A DNA stretch of 64,000 nucleotides, taken from Hypoxylon rubiginosum (lineage: Eukaryota; Ascomycota; Sordariomycetes; Xylariales; Hypoxylaceae). The stretch is from NCBI GenBank assembly GCA_902806565.1, contig CADCXA010000007.1, forward strand, positions 1-64,000. Reading direction: 5' to 3'. Within the stretch, counting starts at the first letter, position 1. The number at the start of each line of letters is the position of its first letter. This document shows positions 23,873-37,000 of the stretch, piece by piece. Made by a program: the position numbers and the translations under genes. Under the pieces are notes generated by a model. That model searched no databases and was not told where the DNA came from. It saw nothing but the letters and a program-made list of their open reading frames with translations.

Positions 23873-26800
23873 TTACGGCAACGTCGAGTCACCAGGAAAC
23901 AACCATGTGCTGTCCCCAGGGAAATAATCCCCGAACCAGCTCAGCATCTCGGTGCTCTCGAAGCTAGTTAGGTGTTGTCCGATATCCGTCTCATTATCAT
24001 ACGTCAGCAGGTGTAGATTCGATGCTCCGCCCGTTGTCCCCAGGTACGAGTACCCGCTAGACGCGAGGCCGCTCCCGCTCTGCGCAAAGTTGGATGGAGA
24101 CCCTCCGCCTCCGCTAGCTCCCATGGTCTGGCTCTGCGCGCTGCTGTGACTGGCCGGGGAATCGTTATTCGTTGGATAAGTGCTGGCGGTACCTGACTGA
24201 TCGAATCCCGACTGTTGTGATGATGGTGTGTACGACGTCGGGGCGCTCATAGCGACCTGCGTAGAAGGCGGCTTGCCCGAATCGTCCTGGGATGATAAGC
24301 TTTCGTACCGCAGATATGAGGATTTGCCATGCGCTCCCGCTCCGCCCGAGACCCGGCGAGCATGGCTGATTGAATGTCGCAAGGCTGACGTGTTTGGCTG
24401 AGGGTATGCGGAATGGTATATAGATGTGGTGGCTTCGGGCAGACTCTGGCGTATAGGGTCGTAGATCATGTTTCCAGGTGGCGTAGGCGCAGACGTCGGT
24501 GCCGCAGACGTAGGGGCGCTTGCGGGAACGACCTGCGATGATATGACACCGCCAGGATTCACGGGGTTCTGGAACAGAAGAGTCAAGCTCGAATTCGGCG
24601 AGTTTGTCGTTCCCGTCAAGGACCACGCCAGCGGAGGTCCATTGTCAGGGATAGGAGAAGAGGGATAATCGATTTGCTTCGCAAATCTCGCGATGGCGCT
24701 GCTTTGACGATACCGCCTGGCGCTCTCGTATTCCTCGTTCGTGTACGTCTCGCAATCCCACTGGCCATCTAGCTTCTGGTCTAGGGCAGTAAGAATATAC
24801 CGGACGCCTCCCCAGTAAGTATGCATTTGCTTCAAAGCTTTATAGCAAGCCTGGTAGTTCTGATTTGCCGCCGACGCTAAGAGCAAGTGTCTGGAGGAAA
24901 TGCCCGCATCGAATATAGCCGATCCACCCCTATGCGATTGGTTCCTGTGGTCAGGAGGCGGCGTTGCATCCCGCGAAACCGGCTGTGACGGACTAGATCT
25001 CGACTCTTTAAGGAACGCGCATGCTGCGATATAAATAGGTTGGGAGGTGAATGGGTTGCCGATGAAGCATGTCGGATCGAGCAATTCGGCGAAGGCGAGG
25101 ATGTCGGCAATCGTCTTTGCGCTAGACATGGAGAGCTCTCGACTGTGCGTCTTCAGTTGATGTGCGCGATTGATCGTCCCCTCTCTCGTCAGCAATGTTG
25201 GTTGATGCAGGACAATGATCAACGCATGGAACCAGAAATGCAGCAGAATGAAGGTCGTGCCTTGACCATTCTTGACATGGGCTTGGAAGTTATTAGCATC
25301 AAATCGGAGGCGTGGATCTGTCTTCTGATGCAGTCTTGTGAGTTCATTCTCCATCTGAGAAAGCTTGTTCATCTTGTCCTGGGTAAGATCATGGGCATGC
25401 GTGATGTTGTTGAGCACGTCTGAAACGCGACCGTAAAGATGAATGATTTGCAGCAGTAATACTAACGGGTCAGGCCAGCCGGATACGGGGTCAATAGCGG
25501 ACCTGGGAAGTTCTAATTCGAAGTCGTCGTCCTTCAGTGTGACTGGTCGACCGGTGCCAGAGGAAATGGCGCGATCTAGGAAGAAGACGGCCCAGAAGGT
25601 ATCGATCCGCTCTTGCTCGACCTCTTTTTGCTCCTCCGGGCTGAGCGTATTCCCGTCGGCGACCGGCTGGTTCTGTGGCGTAAAGTCGTCGCTCGCCTTT
25701 CGATTATAGCTGCGCAAGTACCAAGGGTCCTTCTCGCCCTGGTACCGCACACCATCTTCTTTCGACAAGCCCAAGTCTACTGCCATGCGGATTGCTATCC
25801 CGAGATACATCCACAAGGCGCTGTCTTGATCGGCACCAAACCCATCGTACGCCATCAGCAGGCAAGCCTGAACAGCAGAGACTGATGGGCATGGAAAGGT
25901 ATCGACCGTAGCTGCCTTGGCTCGCTGGGCATAGATATAACCGTACTCGGATTTCGCAAGTTTGCCGTCGTTCCATCTTCGGAAAAGAAGGTGATCGGAG
26001 AAACGAGCTGCGAGGGCGCACACGGCATCGACTAATATCGGTTCTACTCGCTTTTCTTGAACCAATCTAGGAAACTTGTCACGGTGTAAAAAAGGATAGT
26101 TGCTTCCGAGGTGCATAAAGAAGGTATCGACGAGGTGAAGAATAAAAGGATGGACGTCGTTCGTATCGGTCGGGTCGTAAACGGGCATCTCTTCGAGATG
26201 GCTGACGTCGATGTCTGGTTGCATCGAGCTCATGAGGCCTGAGAAGACGGAGCTCCCGGCGCTGGGCGAAGTAGCAGATATGGAACTCCGTCTTCGATCC
26301 CGCACCTTCACCACCATCTGTTTGAACCCAGGTACTATAGCGGTGGGACCGAAGTACCGAAAGTAAGGTACTCGGTGGCTCTCATTGTGATACTGCACCG
26401 GCGAGTGGCCAGCCTCGCTATGGCCGCCTTCGGTCGAAAACGAGGGATTTCGCGGGTTCGTCGGTCGCCGAATGGGTTCGGGACGAGGGGTCGGTTGAGA
26501 ACCAGGTTCTTCCCAGTCTACACTCTCCGACTTCAATTGAATGTCAGGTTTCGTGTGGTCCGGAGCCGAGTCGGACATGCGGCGAGCGGATTTGGGAGAG
26601 CTGTCGGGAAGGTCAAATTGCTTAATTCCATTCTTGCCACTCTTCCACCGCTTGCGGTCTACTTCGGGCTCTTCGTCTACGTAGTCGTCCTCGTCGGGGT
26701 CGAGGCTGGCGTCGTCCAGAGCAGAACCGGTTCCACGGCCATGTTCCTTTCTATTGCTCTTCTCAATCCCGTCCGAGTATCCTAGGCATACATGACCGTT

Positions 26801-27212
26801 TTTGGTGCACGTCGAACACGTGGGGTGTTCGCCAGCGCACCTCGTCTTTCGCCTGCGGCAAGTGAGACATCTGCCATCAAGAGAGAAGCCGGTGTCAGCT
26901 GAGACGTTCGCGATGTCGCACCCCCCCTTGAAGTCGGGACTGAACTGGCGGGTCTGCGGGATTCCTGTGAGGATTGCGACAAGAACACAAGAAAAGTAAC
27001 AAAAGAAAAAGAGTCGTCAATTACCCCAGGCGTAATCGCGGTTCAGTCCCCCTGAGCCCCTCCCCTCCGTATCGGACAAAGGAATGTAACGATACTTACG
27101 CAGCGTTTATCCTTCTCCTCTTGGTCGGCGGTTGGCCCTGGTTGTTGACGAACCGTATCTGCTTCGGCGTCGGCAACGGATCGGGGCCGTTGCTGTTGAT
27201 GAGCGTTACCAT
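23873..27212 (-). CDS. Zn2Cys6 transcription factor with fungal-specific TF domain (1,036 aa)
   Basis: Exons 27100-27212 and 23873-26870 are joined by a 229-nt intron (GTAAGT...GGCAG) that lies just before the zinc cluster; the join gives ...RRRINAACLTC. The binuclear cluster is at residues 39-66 with Cys 39, 42, 49, 56, 59 and 66 (spacing 2-6-6-2-6), preceded by a basic TKRRR nuclear-localisation-like stretch. An acidic linker (DEDDY) follows. The fungal_trans middle homology region (PF04082 type) spans roughly residues 275-520, with the motif MYLGIAIRMAVDLGL. The last 300 residues are Ser/Thr/Gln/Gly-rich, as in activation domains. The frame across the cluster is open without an ATG until the upstream exon, so the ATG at 27212 is chosen; in-frame TTG codons further upstream are not starts. 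The regulon cannot be told from sequence. Confidence 0.88.
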
Positions 27213-30200
27213 AGCTATGTGTGGCGGCGAGAACGATGATGATGTTGGACGAAGATGACGAGGGGGTGAAGGTGACAGTAGCAATCAAACAACAGCAGCA
27301 ATAACAACACCCCTAGGCCCTTATGAATGTTGCCCGTTGGCAGAAGGGAAGGTATCGTGTGAGGAAAGCGAGAGACTCTATTTGTCGCAGTATGTCAATG
27401 GTTGAATAGTTCATTCCAGTGCGGCTGTTTGCTCTGTCTACCTCATGTCTCTCTATCCGATCTGATTTGCTCCTGAATTTTTGTGGATTCTTCCTCACAC
27501 GCGCACACACGCACAGAAACGGTGGGGTTCTGGCTTCAATGGACCTGGACCATTCTAGGTAGCACCGTAAAAAAAAAAGAAAAAGTAGACGAGAGCTACT
27601 AAATAAATTGGCCCTTAGGAAAGACTAGTATAAAAATGAATAAACACTCTGTCGCAAGCCTTGACGGTCGTACAAAAGGTCACCTGTTGACGAGAGGCGA
27701 ACCAACGAGATCGAGTTTAAGGCGGTTGATGATGAGTTCTCTTAGTCAGTGGTGTTGGTGAGTTGGTGAGTTGGTTTAGTATGTGTAGTTCAGCAATTCA
27801 GTAGTTCAGCCGAGTGCCACAACGGCAACGATTAACGTGCGCGCAATTGCTAACACTCCGCGGTGTGAGCTGAGAGTGTGGAGCGAGAGGTTGGAATCGA
27901 CTCCTCCGAGTAATAATTCGAGACACATTTCTCTTGGAGACTTTATTTTTATTTTTTACAATAACAAACTTCTTGACGAAGCCATTGTCTCTCCGGGGAG
28001 GAAGAAATAAAAACAATGACAAGATGTAATACTTGGGCCGGTCTGCGGAATGATGTACTGCAGCAGCTAGGAAGCGGGACAGAAGTTGATGTAAGTGTAG
28101 CCGAGTGCGCCGGGAATAATCAAAGTTGCGGGCGTTGCGCGTTTTAGAGGCTGGGTAGGCCAGATGGGGGGGGGTCGAATAGAGTCGATAAGAGGCTAGA
28201 GCTTGCCAGGACCTGGTAGTCGAAGAACTAAGGCAATGTACAATACCCTATAATGATACCGTACTAACAAAGAGTCGCGTGTTTTCCCCCGTCAGTCGGC
28301 TTTGGAGATCGCTAATAATAAGAACGCCGAGACTTTGCTAGAACCAATACGGCGGAAACACGGAAAATATCCAAGGTTGCGTATGTATGTGCCTAGACGG
28401 ACTAGGAAGCAACTGACAGTAGGTAATTCAGATGGCAGGATGGAAGCGAAAGCATGACGACGGGTAGGTGATAGGTGAACAGAAAAGCAAAAGAAGCAAC
28501 GGCAACGGGGGTACGAGCGATGGATGATGGCTGGATGGCTGGGTGGATGGATGGGTTGGTGGATGAGCGATGAGCGATCGAACTTTGAGATTTTTGCGGG
28601 ACAGCGGGGTTTGACAGGATACACAGGGCAGGAATACAACGTGGTCCGTGGAATCGTGCAAGGGTCGGGAAAAGGGGGGTAGGCTAGCTGGCTGGTAGGT
28701 TCTGGGTTATTTTCCAAGGGGCAAGGGGGTGACACTCAACGGAACGGCACGACCTCCTTTTGTTGTACTAGTTATGGAGATTAATCTCAATTCCACAAAC
28801 CCACAGACTTGTCTTTACTATGTAATATCGATTTCCCCAGACTGGGGGAGATTTTAAAGAAATGATTAATCAAGATGTCAAGCATGTCGTCAGTCATCGC
28901 CTGGGCAGTACATAAATAACGGAGGGAAGAAATAAAGAGCCGCCCCCTCTCCCCAAGGACTGAACATACTAAGCTAACTACCCCTACGACACTTACGATA
29001 CTTACGACGATACTTACGACGATACTTACGATACTTACGACCCCCGTCGTCGAAATACATCCCCAACTTTAAGAGGTTCGTGCAAAGTATTACTATGCCG
29101 ATTATAAGTTGACAACCGTTTTTACGTCTTACCAACGCTAGCGAAGCGTCAAGGAAGAGATGGGATTTTTTCCCATATCATGATAAGGCCGAATTATGTT
29201 CATGATCCTAGCTGATCACACCCGATACCGTACTGCTCTATCGTAGCTTATGTACCGGTACACGTCGCCCATCGCTTGTCCCGACAGCCTTCCCACCGCT
29301 AGCATGGTTGGGTAGCATCGAAGGTACCGGGATGTGATTCCGCATCTATCTGAGGAATACTCTTGCGTGTCTGCTTGTCTGCGTGTCTGGCTATATTAGT
29401 GACATTTTATCTACCACCGGCCATACTCCCTGGAATGCTGACCTCCCTCCCCCCGATTGATTTGATGCATCACACCCCTCCCCAATTCATCACACGGCAG
29501 ATCGGTAGAAGCCTGAAGGATGCCGCCCTTGGGTACCAAGCTAGCATTGGCGTCTGTATGAGCATGGGCATAGACATGGCATTTCGGTTTGTGCGCGACG
29601 CGGAACTTCCCACTTACAAATCAGCGCATCAGGGAGAATGAACATGGGCAGAGAGAGGTCGACCAACCAATCTATGCGTACCTAGGTAGGTACGATGTCG
29701 CCATAGCAGAGGAGCTCGCACACACATTGGTCCACGCAGGGCTCGAGAATGCCTACCTAATGTGAGGAATCACAAGCATTGCAGGAACTACATATGTAGT
29801 AGAATCTAGATAAGGCATTGTCATTGAGGTTGATAATTGGCTCTTTGCCTTTTCCCTTTCTCTCGGTGTGAAGAGCTCTTCTGCCAACATATCGTTCCAT
29901 CTCTCTCTCTCTCTTTCTCTCATACGAGTGAGGGCCGGGTAGAAAATAGGCTAATAAAAATGCTCGAGGCATTGCGAAACCCCACAACACTCTGAAGCCT
30001 CAACTCGATGTTATATATATAAGGTACTTGGTCTAAGGGGGTGAAAAGGGATTATTTCTAGTAGAATGGTTCCCCTCTAAGAGAATGGGGGTTTTTCTTT
30101 CCTTTTTCCCCGAGCGACCGCTACCATAGTGCCCTTGAAAACACATACTTGCCCTTAAAATAGTTAGTCAAGGACATAAGTTCGAGCCTCGCATTGAAGA

Positions 30201-30803
30201 ACAAAAAAGAAGAAAAAGAAGGTGAAGAGGGTGAAGATGGTGAAGATTTTCTTCTTCTTCTTCAAGCCTACCTTAGGTACCTTCTAGATAACTGTAGAAC
30301 GGTTGTATTGATAGAACACTCAGGTTGGTATTGATTCCTTTTGAATAGTTGTTATAGTTAGAATATTTTGCATCATTCTGGCTTCCTAGCAATTCCGGCT
30401 ACGGTATGTGTTATCTCTTGCATACCTCCTCCCGATCGGTTGCGGGTTGCGGGTTGCGCGCCCGTAACATCGCTTACGTTCCGACCATCCGGGTTTAACA
30501 CTTAAATGGTCTGACTCCCAATATTTAGGTAGGCCCTTTTTTGCCTACCATAAAAGCCGCGCCAACAGGTACGGGGCAGTATCGCTTATTGGCGAACATT
30601 CAACAAGGTGAACTAGGAGGTAGTGCCTGGCTACACCTGAGGCGAGATATCATATGGTGAACTCGTCCCTTGGTGCCTCGGGTATTCTGGCACGAAGTAA
30701 TGGATCGTCGCCATCAAAACGATAGGGAGGTATGCCGCAGATAACCGGTCATTCGCGCAATGGCAGTCTTGATACTGATCAATATCGACGTGGCTAACTA
30801 AGG
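27213..30803. other. 3.6-kb gene-poor interval between two regulator genes
   Basis: No coding region can be supported. Open frames at 28292-28735 and 29363-29641 lack domains; the second starts at TTG. The interval holds an imperfect tandem repeat at about 28,985-29,041, GGAT/TGGA-rich DNA near 28,515-28,570, and a GAA-rich stretch at 30,200-30,245 followed by its complement (CTTCTTCTTCTTC at about 30,249). A TACCTAGGTA palindrome lies at 29,679. Its proximal part probably carries a long 5' leader of the 1,036-residue regulator. Confidence 0.5.
28985..29041. repeat. Imperfect tandem repeat (ACTTACGAT/ACGAT)
   Basis: Six units of ACTTACGA, some followed by an extra CGAT, alternate over about 57 bp. 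It may be a minisatellite; no function is visible. Confidence 0.85.
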
Positions 30804-32961
30804 TCAACCAAAAACGATATTCACGCCCATCTCGGCGCTGACCTTCCTCCACATATCCGTATCCTTGACCTCGGGAGAGTCGTCGCTTATGGCATCTAGC
30901 CTTTTCCACACCTCCTGGATGATCTTCCAGGCCTGCCCGATGTTGGTCATGCCTTGACGCTGGTCGATTCCAACGAATGCTGCCTGAGCAAGTGTTCTAT
31001 CTTCAGCGCTGACCGCCTCGCATGCGGCTACAAACAGGGGCCATAACAGCGCCCCCATAGGCCCTCTGTGGGTAACTGTTTCGACGCAACTGACAAGTGC
31101 CGCGTGAGCATGTTTCTGGACCACCTCGCGGCGCGCCGAGTATCCGTAGATGGTGCGGTACAGGTAGACGAAAGCACTATGGCGATACGCTAGAGCGTTG
31201 TGCAGAATAGACTGGAGCTGTAGCCTCTCCGGAATCTCGCCTCCCCTGGAGCATCTCAGCACGCCGTCCTCCGCCACGACGTTCGGCGGGAGACACGGTT
31301 CCCATTGCGTGAGCGCGGTCTCGATAGCTCGAGAAGTGGTTTCGAACTCCATTCTAAGGACGGCACTCTTCGAAGTCTCGTTATCCCGGGCGGCCCTGTC
31401 CATATCGTTCTTCAAAGATAGGAGGTTCGATAAGCGATGCATGATAGGCCATAGGGTAGTAGCCATCCCCAGTAGAGTGTCCACATTACTTAAGGGGGAC
31501 GTTACCGGGGCGTCCATGGGAGGAAACGGGATAAGGCAGCCTGCAGCTGGGGCCGTGGAAAGGGGGGCCGAGCCTAACGACAGGGCTGTGATAACGTCGT
31601 AGAATCGGAACGCCTGCCTCTAGTTAGTAAAACTCAGATACTAGGACAACCATCATGGCCGTAACGTACGCGTTCTAGAAAGAGGCTTGCTGGGCTAGAC
31701 TCTTCCTGGGACGATGACATGATAGTCAGCGCTCCCTTGAGATGTCCGTCCACGATGCTAGACCGTCCACGCTGAACAAGCTGCAAAGCCTATTAGCGAA
31801 AGAGTCTCGTAGCCTACACTAGGTACGTCTAAGACTCACCACTTCGTAATATACTAGGAGCATAATGGCTGCTAGAAGTTCGATCTTATCAACATTGCCA
31901 TCCTGTTCGATCAACCTAGCCAAGCCTTGTATAGCTCGATTATGGAAATACAGCGACTTCTCTGTCGTCCCAATGCCGCGATATTCCATGTGGGCACTCG
32001 CCAGTGCGTATATAGCGTTCATGATCGGCGCGCTCCTGTGAGACAGGGGCAGTACTAATTGCTGGAAGGGATTGCCGGACTCCTCGCGGAAAACGATCAA
32101 GTGCGATAATACATTGCAGAAATGATCGACTAACGCACGTCTATTCGGACGATCTGAAAATTCGGAGAAGACCGGAAGGACGAACTCAAGCGTCGGGGAG
32201 CCCACAGGACAGGGCGCTATCATCGCGAGGTCTGGCTGTAATGATCGAGCTTGGGAGACCACGCTGATACTCGAGTTCCTCCGAACCAAATAATCGGGAT
32301 GGTCATCGTCATCATCGATACCATAGTCGTAAATAGTCGAGCTAGCGTCGATGGGGGAGAGTGCGCTGTCACTCGTAGTCGAGAAGTTCATGGGCGACAT
32401 AGCGTTGAACTTGGCGTCTATTGGACTGAGACAGTCCGACTCAGAAACCTCCCCGGCTGTAGCATCTTGCCATTGATCGTAGTTCAGGTCCGTTTCGCCC
32501 GAATCCCGGTAATTGTGTAGAAGCCCAGATGGCATAGACTCCCTCCTTCTTCGTTGCCGTGGCCTCACTACTTCATAAGTGCATCGAAGGTCCTTCTCGG
32601 CGCAGCGTGCACATTGTGGACGCTTCTCGTCGCATTTCTTCTTCTATCCCCGCAAATTGCAAGTTAGACAGAGACTTTTCATGTTATATGAAACACCAGC
32701 CAGCTATGGAAAGGGAAGTTGTACTTTCTCTTTGCTATATGTGCCAGGCAAGGTTAGCATGCTGGTCAAGGAGTAGGGAGATTTGTACTTGACATACCAA
32801 AAGGAGCAACCTATATTTTAACAAACGTGCGGATTAGCTATGACTCTCGCTTTGAAAACGCAACTGCTAACACATGAAAGCGAATAGCATAATCCTGACT
32901 GACCTGATCTGGACCGTCTCTTAGGCACTTTCGGAGCCGCCAACTTGGTGTATAGCAACAT
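30804..32961 (-). CDS. Zn2Cys6 transcription factor, Fungal_trans_2 type (601 aa), micro-exons
   Basis: Six exons are needed: 32904-32961, 32798-32810 (13 nt), 32725-32734 (10 nt), 31840-32643, 31670-31780 and 30804-31613, totalling 602 codons with stop. Donors are GTCAGT, GTATGT, GTACAA, GTGAGT and GTACGT; acceptors are ATATAG, ATATAG, GATAG, TTGCAG and GGCAG. Only this chain restores a perfect zinc cluster: Cys 21, 24, 31, 38, 41, 48 (2-6-6-2-6) within RRSRSGCSFCKEKKKKC, followed by a basic RPRQRRRR linker. Downstream features typical of the PF11951 regulator family are HLKGAL and [16 protein letters not shown]. It is probably a nuclear DNA-binding regulator; targets are unknown. An alternative acceptor 9 nt upstream in exon 5 would add three residues. 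Confidence 0.82.
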
Positions 32962-33914
32962 TTTGCTGGCTGGGAGCAAGCAATGCTATAGCCTCCTCAT
33001 ATTTGCATTCCAGGTTCCTTAGACTTTACGTCACGTCACGTATAGCGCATAACTGTTACACCTCGGGTTTCGTGATGCTGCTCAGAATAGGATGATCGGA
33101 TTCCCTTTATGTTCTCTTTACTCGTAACGTTGTCGTCAAAAGAGAGTTAGGGTGATAAGGGGAAAATGCAGTGTGGAAAAGTTACGAGGTGGATAAGACT
33201 CCTGAGAATAGAATACGAAAAGGTTGAGACAATGAATACGGGAGAAGGAGGTAAAACTAAGCAGCGATCGGCTCTCAGCTTTTCGGTCACCATCGTGACG
33301 TTGTGGGGAAAATGTCACGGCCTAGGGAGACCCTGTTTAACAAGGAGCGGCGACCGGAGACAGCTTCCGAAAGGGACAAATAATGAAGACATCTGACTGC
33401 CCCAAGGTTAGGAAGCTCGGAGATGAGTTCTAGAACTACTAGAGGGTCCCAAAGCAGCCAAGGTTAGCGCAAGGCGGTAGTGGAAGCAGCCAAGTACACC
33501 ACCACATGAATTTTTGGCCTCCCCTTTTCTCGACTCCACGACTCCAAGTCTTGAAGATCGACTACACTAAATCGAACATGCGGGGTTGCACACGGCAGGG
33601 ACGGGCGTCGGCGGTTATACATACGAAGTACATGTAGTATGAACTACACCGACCCTGTCTCTCGACCAATCGGGTATAGACGCGTTCGCCGCTTTTGCTC
33701 AGGCTCGGCTCATTCCGTTATCAGTCACATGACCTGAGCAATTCCATTTATGAATGGTTATGAAGAGTTATGCACAGGAAACGGACTTCAAACCCAAACG
33801 GAGAAATCTAATTCCACTAATATGGTTTGTTAAGAGGACATAATCGGCGAGTTCAACTTTTAGCCTTGTTTAAATCCGTCCGTTATTTACCTAGTAACTT
33901 ATATATATATATTC
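32962..33914. other. Intergenic, left flank of the copia element
   Basis: No gene is seen. This is the upstream region of the Zn2Cys6 regulator; composition becomes A/T-rich from about 33,830. Short open frames around 33,136-33,396 have no recognisable product. Confidence 0.5.
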
Positions 33915-34064
33915 TATTCCAGGCACCTACGTGGTTTATATACCTAAAATAGTTTATATTTTAAAAAGTTTTTAACTTAGCTTTATATTTAGCTTAAATT
34001 CCTAGAAACCAAGCTTTTTATATTATTTTTTTATATTTATATTATTTTTTATATAAATATAATA
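33915..34064 (+). repeat. Left LTR of the copia element
   Basis: It aligns without gaps to 39,821-39,970. This copy keeps much more G/C, for example GGCACCTACGTGG where the right LTR reads AATATTTATATAG. It begins TA and ends TA, which could be RIP products of the usual TG...CA ends. Confidence 0.85.
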
Positions 34065-37000
34065 AGTTATATATTTTTTATAACGTTTTTTTTATATATT
34101 TTTAATAATTATTTTATATTAAAATATATATTAAATTTAAAATAATTAATTTTATTTAAATTATAATAATTTTATATTAAATTAACAGTTTATTATTTTT
34201 TTTAATAATAAAATTTTTAACTTTAAAAAATTTATAATAAAAATTTAATAAAATATTAATTTATAAATATTAATATATTAAAATTTATATATAAAATTAT
34301 AAATTAATAATTTAAATAAGTAATATTAAATTAATTAAAAAATTATAAGTTTAATTTATTATATAATTTAATATAAATTATTAATTTTTTTTTTATTAAA
34401 TTTAAAGTTTTTAATTTATTATATTTTTTTATTTAAATTATTAAAAATTATTATTAGGATTTTTAATTTTTAAAAGTTATTTATTTTTTTTATATTTATT
34501 AAATTAAACTTATAAATAATTAACTTATTTAATTATTTAAAAATTTTTATTTATATTAAATTATTTATTAAGTTTAAAATATTAATTAAAAACTTTTAAT
34601 TTAAATATTTTTTATATATTAAAATAATATTTATTTTATAAATATATAATTTTATATTTTATATAAAAAATTAATAAAATAATAAATAATAGTTTTTATA
34701 AAATCCGATTATAAATTTTAATAAATTATTTTAATTTTTAATAATTTTTTTTATATTAATTAAATAATTTATATATATATAAGGTTTTTTAAAAAAAATA
34801 TTTAAAAAACATTTTAAAAATATATATTAAATATTAATATTTAAAATAAATATAATATTATAATAATAAATATTATATAACTTATAAAATATAATATAAA
34901 TAAATATTATAATATTTTTAAAAAAACTAAAAATAATATATTTTTTTATTTATCTTATTATATTTATTACTTATTATAATTAATTTAAATTTTATTTTAT
35001 TTTTTTTTTTTTTATTAAAAAATAAGTTTAATTTTAAAAAATAAAACTGTTTATTTTATATTATTATAATTTATATAAATTATATAAATTTTATTAAAAA
35101 TATTAAAATAATATTTAAAAATAACATTAAAAAAAAAACTTAAAAATAATATTAAGCTTATTATATACAGGTTTTTTAAATATTTTTAATAAATTTTTAT
35201 ATTTAAATTTTACTTAAAATTATAAGTTATAAAAAAAAAAAAAAAAATCTTTATATTTTTTATAAATAAATTATAAAATTTATATTAAAAAGATTTAAGT
35301 AGTTAATTTTTTAACTATATTATAAGATTTTTTATATTAAATTTATTAATAAAGTTTTTTTTAAAAAGTTTTAAATAAATTTTATTTTTATAATTAATTA
35401 TTTTAAAAAACTTAATATTAAAATTTTATTTAAATCTAGGCTTTTTATTATAATTAATATTATAAAAAGTTAATATTTTAATTAATATAAATTCCTTAAA
35501 TAAAATTTTATTAAAAGATTTTTAATTTAAATTTTATTTTAAAATAAACTTATTTAATATTATAATAACAAAAAAATTTACATTAAAACTTTTTATAATA
35601 ATATTATTATTAGATTTAATAAAAATAGAAATTTAAATAATAATTTTATTTTAATTAATATTAAACTTAAAATTATTAATTATAAGGTTAAAAGTTATAT
35701 TTATAAATATTTTAAAAATCTTTTTTAGTATTTTTACTATAAAAAACACTATAAAAAAAGCAGTAATAAATGTTAGATTATTTATTTAAAACTTAAGTTT
35801 AAATAAAAAAAAATACTAAAAATAATAATAATAAATTTTTAAAATTTATTAAAGTATTTAAAAGTTTTTTAATAATTAATATTAAAGTTTTTATATATTT
35901 ATTATTATTTTAAATTCGTTTTATAAATTTTTATATTTTAAGTAATTTTTTTTAATTTTAATATAAAATTAATTACGTTTATTATTAATATTAATAATAT
36001 TTATATAATTTTATAATTTAATATTTATATTTTTATAATTATTAATTTTAATTTATATTATTATAATTTTTTATATAATATTTATATTTTTAATTTAAGT
36101 TATTTAATATATTTAATTAATAATATTAAATAACTTATAAAATATTATTTATTTTTATAGTTTAAAAAAATATTTAAAATAATTAATAATAATATTAAAA
36201 TCCTTAAAATTAATATTATATTAATAAAAGTTTATTAAAATAATAACTTAATTATTATTTTTTAATATAAAATTTAACTTTATTTTTTTTTCTAATTAAT
36301 TTAATTAATAATAATTAATTTAAAAAGAAAGAAATTATTTATAATAATATAAAAAACATATTTATTTTTAAAAATAATTTTAAAAAAAAACTTATTAAAA
36401 TAAATTAATATTATAATTTTAAGATTTTTAAGTTAATAAAAATTTTTAAATTTATATATTAACCTTATATTATATATATAATAATTAATATTAAACTTAT
36501 ATATAAAAAATTTATATATATAAATTTTAATAAAATTAAAAAAACTTATTATTATTATAATTTTTATTTAAAAATTTTAATATAACTTCTTTTTTATAAT
36601 ATTTATATATAATTAAAAGTTAAATATTAAATATATTATTAATTATTAATTTTAATATATTATTTATTATAAATTATTTTTATAGATATTTTTTTTTATA
36701 ATATTAAAAAATTTACTGGTTTTAAATATATAATTATTTTTATTAATAATTATATAAGTTATAAATAATTTAAATTTAAACGTAAGAAAAATTAAATCTT
36801 TATAATTATTAAAAAATTTATTATTAAAATTAAATTATAAATTAAATTAAAAATTTAAATTATATATATTAATAATAATAAAAAGTTTTTTAATAAAAAT
36901 AATATTAAAAATAAATATTTAAATTATGGTATTTATTTTAAAACTATTATATTTAATATATTAAAATAAAATAACTATATAAAGAAATTTAATTCTTTTA

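Noticed and set aside
26782..26988. 68-codon frame across the exon border of the regulator
   Set aside because: It is out of frame with the zinc cluster; the cluster frame joins cleanly to the upstream exon by a GT-AG intron.
27210..27288. Earlier in-frame starts for the 1,036-residue regulator
   Set aside because: The candidate codons at 27284 and 27288 are TTG; the first ATG in frame is at 27212.
30100..30200. Possible tRNA with a GTTCGAGCC box near 30,174
   Set aside because: The flanking bases do not pair as a T-stem and no D-arm or acceptor stem is present upstream.
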